NCBI GenBank assembly: GCA_043424675.1
Contig: JBHWPB010000071.1
Coordinates: 1-11,647 of the forward strand
Direction: 5' to 3'
DNA: 11,647 bases
From: JBHWPB01 sp043424675
GTDB taxonomy: Bacteria; Bacillota; Bacilli; Lactobacillales; Carnobacteriaceae_A
The notes below the pieces were generated by a model. That model was not told the DNA's origin and did not search any database. It was given only the letters and a program-made list of their open reading frames with translations. Both the position numbers and the translations under genes were made by a program. Shown in pieces: positions 7,601 to 11,647 of this stretch (position 1 is its first letter; each line of letters opens with the position of its first letter).

Positions 7601-7990
7601 ATGAAGAATGAAGAACTGCGAAGAGTTCAGGGGACTTACAGTGATCATCATGACTTAAATGAAGCTGTTGAAAAGCTACACGCCAATGGTTATATTAATG
7701 AAGAAATGTGTTTAGTCGTCAAACGAGGGCACGATGCCTATTCTAATTTAGAAGCTTATCCTCTAGAGATCTTTGAGGTAGATATAGAGAATCGCTCTAA
7801 AGGATTCTTTGAGAAGCTGAAGGATTTAGTTTTAGTAGAAGAAGAAAAAGAGGAAGAACCTACAAATTTAAGAAATTTAGGGCTTGAGGAAATAGAGGTA
7901 AAAAGATTTTTACCAGCACTGGAGGAGGGTGCCGTTCTTTTATTAGTTGACAGTGAAGCTCCGCGAACGCCTCAGCATTATTACAGATAA
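7601..7990 (+). CDS. YflT/GS17M-like general stress protein domain
   Basis: A small soluble protein of 129 residues. The N-terminal part (RVQGTYSDHHDLNEAVEKLHANGY, read in pieces) and the C-terminal part (LGLEEIEVKRFLPALEEG then AVLLLVDSE) match the outline of the heat-induced stress protein YflT domain: a beta-alpha unit, a variable middle, then a helix and a final hydrophobic strand. In many relatives the middle is glycine-rich; here it is replaced by an acidic stretch near 80-86 (EEEKEEE). The biochemical function of the family is unknown. ATG 7601 follows AGAGGT at 7589-7594. No terminator is visible in the 83 nt before recX, so recX and mutY may be transcribed with it. Confidence 0.68.
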   Translation: MKNEELRRVQGTYSDHHDLNEAVEKLHANGYINEEMCLVVKRGHDAYSNLEAYPLEIFEVDIENRSKGFFEKLKDLVLVEEEKEEEPTNLRNLGLEEIEVKRFLPALEEGAVLLLVDSEAPRTPQHYYR

Positions 7991-8073
7991 ATTAAGCGTT
8001 AAGATGTCTCATGGCGGGTTAAGTTCATAAAGAGATATTCTTTTCGACATTTTGATGAGAAAGCAGGTGTATG

Positions 8074-9063
8074 ATGACTAATTTACCGAAAAAACTTTCT
8101 GAGATAACTCCATCCGATAAGGAAAAAGGAAGAACAAAATCTCGAAATAAAAAGCAAGAAAAAGCTTATACAAGAACGAATAAAAAGACAAAAGAAACCA
8201 CTCAGGAACCTATTCAAAAATTCCCTAAAAAAATAAAATCTTCTCAAGACACGTCTAAAATTCCTGTCATCACGAAGATAACCACCCAAAAGCAGCAGGG
8301 GCGTTACAATATCTTTATTGACGACCATTTTGCTTTTGGGGTGGACGAGAGCATCCTAGCTGAATATCTTCTTCATAAGGGTATGGAGATGCCGCAGGAT
8401 CTGCAAGAGAAGTTGAAGGGAGAAGATGATGTCCAAAAAGGATACCATCGCGCTCTAGATTACTTGAATTATGGCTTGAGAACGCGAAAAGAAGTGACTG
8501 ATAATCTGATTGAAAAAGATTATGGCCATGTGGCAGACCAAGTGCTTTCAATGTTGGAAGACAGAGGTTACGTCGATGATTTGAACTATGCCGAGAGTTA
8601 TGTGAGAACGAAAGCTAAGATTAACGCGAAAGGTCCGCGTGTAATCGAACAAGAACTCTTTCAAAAAGGTGTCAAACAAGCTGAAATTGAGCGGGCGATG
8701 ACAGAATATCCACGAACTCAGCAATTTGAAAATGCAAAAGCTTTAGGGGAAAAGCAAATTAAGAAATCTAAAAAACGCTCCAGTCGTGAGACGCAAAACA
8801 AAATCAATGAATTTTTAATGCGCAAAGGCTTCGACAGAGAGATTATTCAAGAGGTGCTGGCTACTTTAGATTACGAAAAGAGCGATGAGGAAGAGTGGCT
8901 GGCCATTGAAAAACAAGGAGAGAAAGCTTGGCGCCGCTACCGCCGCTTCGAGCTTTACGAACAAAGCTTAAAAACAAAAAGCAGCCTTTACCGAAAAGGT
9001 TTTCCTAAAGAGCTCATTGATCAATTTATTGAAAAGAAAGAAGAGGAAAAATTTAGTGACTAA
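8074..9063 (+). CDS. recX: RecX, regulator of RecA, with a lysine-rich N-terminal extension
   Basis: RecX binds RecA filaments and modulates recombination and SOS activity. The core from about residue 66 (VITKITTQK, GRYNIFIDDHFAFGVDE) to the end consists of helical three-helix repeats and is close in length to B. subtilis RecX (264 residues). Family landmarks are LNYGLRTRKEV, DRGYVDDLNYA, KGPRVIEQEL and FLMRKGFD. The first 65 residues are extra: about 16 Lys, rich in Thr, Gln and Ser, and probably disordered. No ATG, GTG or TTG lies near the core start, so the extension is encoded. ATG 8074 is preferred because AAGCAGG (8061-8067) is 6 nt upstream; ATG 8071 is only 3 nt away. The gene overlaps mutY by 8 nt. 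Confidence 0.9.
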   Translation: MTNLPKKLSEITPSDKEKGRTKSRNKKQEKAYTRTNKKTKETTQEPIQKFPKKIKSSQDTSKIPVITKITTQKQQGRYNIFIDDHFAFGVDESILAEYLLHKGMEMPQDLQEKLKGEDDVQKGYHRALDYLNYGLRTRKEVTDNLIEKDYGHVADQVLSMLEDRGYVDDLNYAESYVRTKAKINAKGPRVIEQELFQKGVKQAEIERAMTEYPRTQQFENAKALGEKQIKKSKKRSSRETQNKINEFLMRKGFDREIIQEVLATLDYEKSDEEEWLAIEKQGEKAWRRYRRFELYEQSLKTKSSLYRKGFPKELIDQFIEKKEEEKFSD

Positions 9064-10228
9064 AGAAATAGATTTTAAAAAGGATTATGGCATTGTCATG
9101 TGGGACGGGGAGACGATAGAAGCTTTTCGGAAAACACTCCTTGATTGGTACGATGAGAATAAAAGGGACCTCCCTTGGAGACGCACCGATGATCCTTATA
9201 AAATATGGGTTTCAGAGATCATGCTGCAACAGACTCAAGTCAATACTGTTATTCCTTACTACGAGAATTTTTTAGAGAAGTTTCCAGATGTTGTCTCGCT
9301 AGCTGAAGCACACGAGGATGACTTATTAAAAGCATGGGAAGGTCTCGGGTATTACAGCCGTGTCCGCAATATGAAAACAGCTGCCCAGCAAGTAGTTGCA
9401 GATTATGACAGGCAGTTCCCTGATAATTACAAAGAACTCTTAAAGCTTCAAGGAATCGGACCTTACACAGCAGGAGCCATCGCGAGCATCGCTTTTAATG
9501 AAGCGATCGCTGCTGTGGATGGAAACCTTATGCGTGTCTTTAGCCGTCTTTTTGAAATAGATGCAGATATCTCAAAAGCTAAAACAAGAAAAATGTTCCA
9601 AAAATTGGTCACGAAACTCATTGACCCTGATCGTCCTGGTGATTTTAACCAAGCGATTATGGATATCGGAGCGACTATATCTATGCCGAAAGTATATCTG
9701 GCAGAAGAAGATCCTATCAAAGAGTTTAATCAGTCTTATAAAAATGGAACGTGGAGCTTTTTTCCAGTTAAAAAATCTAAAGTGAAACAGCGCCCAGTGA
9801 CTTATTTCGCCTTGACCATTCAAAATGAAGAAGGGAAATATCTTATTCAAAAACGTCCAAAAACTGGTCTCTTAGCGAATATGTGGACATTTCCTTTAGT
9901 GGAAGAAAATGATCTCGCTGAGAAAGGCTGGAAAATGTTTCCGTCGACTAAAGATACAAAGTTGACACTAGATGAGAAAGCCACAGAGGTGCTAGAAGAA
10001 GAATTATCAGAAGAATACGGTGTTCAAGCAGAGGTTCATCCAAGACCTCTGGGCACAGTCACTCATACCTTCAGTCATCTTAAATGGACGATCCATCTCT
10101 TGGCAGGAGACAAGATGAAGATAGGGGATTTAGGAAATCAAGAAGTGGACTGGGTAGATGCTGCTGATTTTGATAATTATGCATTTCCTGTTCCTCAACA
10201 GAAGTTATGGAAGCTGATCGCCGATTGA
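9056..10228 (+). CDS. mutY: Adenine DNA glycosylase MutY, lacking the iron-sulfur cluster
   Basis: MutY removes adenine paired with 8-oxoguanine or guanine, the first step of base excision repair. Numbered from GTG 9056 the protein has 390 residues. It has the catalytic Glu54 (SEIMLQQTQV), GLGYYSRVRN, the helix-hairpin-helix LQGIGPYTAG at about 131-140, and Asp155 (AAVDGNLMRV). The C-terminal NUDIX-like domain from about 247 carries the 8-oxoG-reading FSH motif at 339-341 (HTFSHLKW). The usual four cluster cysteines after the IMDIGA segment are absent (ISMPKVYLAEEDPIKEF instead), and the protein contains no cysteine anywhere. I chose GTG because AAGAGGA (9041-9047) lies 8 nt upstream, inside recX; ATG 9098 (376 residues) is the alternative and would start nearer the usual family N-terminus. 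The 8-nt overlap with recX suggests coupled translation. Confidence 0.92.
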   Translation: MTKEIDFKKDYGIVMWDGETIEAFRKTLLDWYDENKRDLPWRRTDDPYKIWVSEIMLQQTQVNTVIPYYENFLEKFPDVVSLAEAHEDDLLKAWEGLGYYSRVRNMKTAAQQVVADYDRQFPDNYKELLKLQGIGPYTAGAIASIAFNEAIAAVDGNLMRVFSRLFEIDADISKAKTRKMFQKLVTKLIDPDRPGDFNQAIMDIGATISMPKVYLAEEDPIKEFNQSYKNGTWSFFPVKKSKVKQRPVTYFALTIQNEEGKYLIQKRPKTGLLANMWTFPLVEENDLAEKGWKMFPSTKDTKLTLDEKATEVLEEELSEEYGVQAEVHPRPLGTVTHTFSHLKWTIHLLAGDKMKIGDLGNQEVDWVDAADFDNYAFPVPQQKLWKLIAD

Positions 10229-10401
10229 GTCAAATTCAACTTGAAGTACAAATGAAAGAATAACAGATAAGAATGAATAAATTCTAAATGGAAGTAAATA
10301 TAAACTCTAAAAAATACAGTGTTTATTGGATATTTCACATGAATTATCAGAGGCATCATCTCTAAAATCCGCTTTTATAATCGCTGAAAAGTTAAATTTC
10401 T

Positions 10402-10423
10402 AAAACTTAATAAAAACTTTAGA
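10402..10423 (+). repeat. 22-nt direct repeat, copy 1
   Basis: AAAACTTAATAAAAA, one variable base, then TTTAGA; 21 of 22 positions match copy 2, which lies exactly 180 nt downstream. In this copy the wider sequence forms an inverted repeat TTCTAAA...TTTAGAA (10398-10404 with 10418-10424). It sits 7 nt before the terminator. Confidence 0.85.
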
Positions 10424-10430
10424 ATCTCAG

Positions 10431-10469
10431 ATAACAGTCTTTTCATTAAAAAAGGACTGTTATTTTTTT
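10431..10469 (+). terminator. Intrinsic terminator downstream of mutY
   Basis: ATAACAGTCTTTT pairs with AAAGGACTGTTAT over 13 positions, including one G-U pair. The loop is CATTAAA and seven T follow. It is 200 nt after the mutY stop. It may end the mutY transcript or a short transcript that starts within the spacer. Confidence 0.88.
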
Positions 10470-10581
10470 GTGATCAAAAGTGAGGTAAGCTCTACGTTTA
10501 TGCCTCGAAAGATATAGAAAATCTTGAGAATAAATTATATTGTTCAACTTCGAAATATTACAAATAAAAAATAATTTTCTG

Positions 10582-10603
10582 AAAACTTAATAAAAAATTT
10601 AGA
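10582..10603 (+). repeat. 22-nt direct repeat, copy 2
   Basis: Same unit as at 10402-10423, with A instead of C at the variable base. It lies 12 nt before the -10-like TATAGT (10616-10621), that is, where a -35 region or operator for fabH would be. Flanking bases outside the 22 nt are also loosely similar between the copies. Confidence 0.85.
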
Positions 10604-10625
10604 CGATTCGCCTAATATAGTTTCA

Positions 10626-10695
10626 CCGAGCAAGCAATCCTTTAACTTTTATTTGTCGGAATTTCGATGAATAAAAGAGATGGGAATTCGCTCGG
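10626..10695 (+). promoter_or_regulatory. Foldable RNA element in the fabH leader
   Basis: Three nested paired regions can be drawn. P1: CCGAGC (10626-10631) with GCTCGG (10690-10695). P2: AATCC (10636-10640) with GGAATT, one bulge (10683-10688). P3: 14 pairs between 10646-10659 (CTTTTATTTGTCGG) and 10664-10677 (TCGATGAATAAAAG), including three G-U pairs, with an AATT loop. It ends 58 nt before the fabH ATG and has no T run, so it is not a terminator. If the -10 is TATAGT at 10616-10621, transcription would start at about the first base of P1. It matches no riboswitch class I recognise. The pairing was drawn by hand; no energy was calculated. Confidence 0.5.
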
Positions 10696-10753
10696 AGCCA
10701 TTTTCATAAAAATTTGCTAGGGATCTAAAAATTGATTAAGAAGGAGGAGTCAA

Positions 10754-11647
10754 ATGAGTAAAGTAATTGCCACGGGCTCCTACTTGCCTGAAAAAGTAGT
10801 GACTAATCAAAGATTGATTGAGCAGACAGGCATCGATTCGAGTGATGAGTGGATTAAGCAGCGCACGGGTATCGAGCAGCGTCATTTCGCAGCACCAGAA
10901 GAATCTGTCAGTGACTTGGCAATTGCAGCAGCGGTAAATCTGCTTGAGCAAGTCGATGAACAGATTGTCCAAGATATTCAGCTCATTATCGTGGCAAGTA
11001 TGTCTTCGAAACTGCCTACGCCTTCAGTTGCTAATCAAGTCCAACGCGCTTTAGGAATTGAACAGGCATGGGCGTTTGATATCAGTGGAGCATGCTCAGG
11101 ATTTGTGATGGCCATGGAAATGGCTGAAAAGTTGAGTCGGGATCAAACTTCTGGCTACACTCTAGTGATTGGCACAGAAAAGATGAGTGACATTCTAAAC
11201 TTCGAAGATCGCGGCACGTCGATTCTCTTTGGTGATGGTGCCGGCGCAATTTTGATTGAGCAGGATGGGGAAGAGTTAACCGATTATCAAAGCCAATTCA
11301 TCAGTGTTCCTGATGAAGAGGATTCGATTGCAGTTCCAGCAGAAGGTTTCATGTCGATGGATGGCCGTTCAGTTTTTAATTTTGTTTTGCGGCAAGTCAT
11401 CCCGTCTTTATCTGATTTTATCGAAGAAAAGGTGGGGGTGTTTGATCTTCTGATCAGTCATCAAGCTAATGCGCGTTTTTTAGATATTTTTGCGAAGAAG
11501 CTCAATGTAAGCCGAGAGCACATTCCAGAAAACATTGCGGATGTCGCCAACACGTCCGCTGCCAGTATTCCTATTTTGTTGGATCAATTGACCAAAGAGG
11601 GAAAGATTGCTTTGGATGGAAGCCAAAAGGTTATTTTCCTAGGACTG
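10754..11647 (+). CDS. fabH: Beta-ketoacyl-ACP synthase III (partial, 3' end outside the window)
   Basis: FabH condenses acetyl-CoA (or another short acyl-CoA) with malonyl-ACP to start type II fatty acid synthesis in the cytosol. The 298 visible residues cover all three catalytic residues: Cys114 (SGACSGF), His236 (SHQANARF) and Asn266 (ANTSAAS). CoA-site residues Trp33 and Arg37 lie in DEWIKQRTGI. By comparison with known enzymes (317 residues in E. coli) about 20-30 residues are missing past the window edge. The usual Gly before the catalytic Asn (GNTSAAS) is Ala265 here. ATG 10754 follows AAGGAGG (10741-10747) at 6 nt. In Lactobacillales fabH often heads a fab operon near the regulator fabT; no fabT gene is upstream here, and the downstream context is not visible. 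Confidence 0.95.
   Translation, partial: MSKVIATGSYLPEKVVTNQRLIEQTGIDSSDEWIKQRTGIEQRHFAAPEESVSDLAIAAAVNLLEQVDEQIVQDIQLIIVASMSSKLPTPSVANQVQRALGIEQAWAFDISGACSGFVMAMEMAEKLSRDQTSGYTLVIGTEKMSDILNFEDRGTSILFGDGAGAILIEQDGEELTDYQSQFISVPDEEDSIAVPAEGFMSMDGRSVFNFVLRQVIPSLSDFIEEKVGVFDLLISHQANARFLDIFAKKLNVSREHIPENIADVANTSAASIPILLDQLTKEGKIALDGSQKVIFLGL

Larger units (their letters stand above)
10229..10753. other. 525-nt gene-free region between mutY and fabH
   Basis: A+T-rich DNA without a convincing reading frame. It holds a small palindrome (TTCAACTTGAA, 10235-10245), two copies of a 22-nt repeat, one terminator and a foldable leader before fabH. I did not find a FabT-type operator (TTTGA...TCAAA), a T-box GGTGG motif, or a good -35/-10 pair for fabH. 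The best -10 for fabH is TATAGT at 10616-10621, with no matching -35. Confidence 0.7.

Noticed and set aside
9017..9055. MutY start at TTG 9017
   Set aside because: It lies deep inside recX without a ribosome site; GTG 9056 has one at 8 nt.
10229..10753. T-box or FabT/FapR control site before fabH
   Set aside because: No GGTGG antiterminator motif, no TTTGA...TCAAA palindrome and no FapR-like site were found by eye.
10736..10972. Minus-strand 78-codon frame over the fabH start
   Set aside because: It is the shadow of fabH, whose own frame carries all catalytic motifs and a strong ribosome site.

Overview
The window reads as chromosomal DNA from a low-G+C Gram-positive bacterium of the order Lactobacillales. 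A Carnobacteriaceae- or Aerococcaceae-like host is likely. The evidence is an A+T-rich composition, strong AGGAGG-type ribosome sites, an L-lactate oxidase close to the Aerococcus viridans enzyme, a MutY with no iron-sulfur cysteines (known from lactobacilli), and a FabH of Firmicute type. Family-level placement is an inference. I see no transposase, phage gene, tRNA, rRNA or CRISPR array.

Layout. Positions 103-1209 hold lactate oxidase (lctO), closed by an intrinsic terminator. Positions 1388-6319 hold three co-directional genes with no terminator between them: an LLM flavin oxidoreductase, a 1094-residue SWIM-SNF2 helicase, and a small papain-like protein that starts 1 nt after the helicase stop. 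The run ends at a strong hairpin at 6432-6463. An AraC-family regulator lies on the minus strand (6585-7337). The divergent spacer 7338-7600 carries two palindromes at promoter-like sequences. Positions 7601-10228 hold a YflT-type stress protein, recX and mutY. RecX and mutY overlap by 8 nt, and the stress gene may be co-transcribed with them. A 525-nt gene-free region (10229-10753) contains a near-identical 22-nt repeat in two copies, a terminator, and a roughly 70-nt foldable element just upstream of fabH. The fabH gene runs off the end of the window.

How the genes may work together. Lactate oxidase produces H2O2 from lactate and O2. MutY removes A opposite 8-oxoguanine, and RecX modulates RecA, so the window holds both a peroxide source and repair functions for the damage it causes. 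The MutY copy contains no cysteine at all, which would suit a peroxide-producing cell. This link is inference; there is no shared operon.

Most genes are ordinary housekeeping or accessory genes. The items most worth a second look are the fabH leader structure and its upstream repeat, the cluster-less MutY, the lysine-rich extension of RecX, and the helicase/papain-like gene pair. I found no clear-cut new defence or mobile system.
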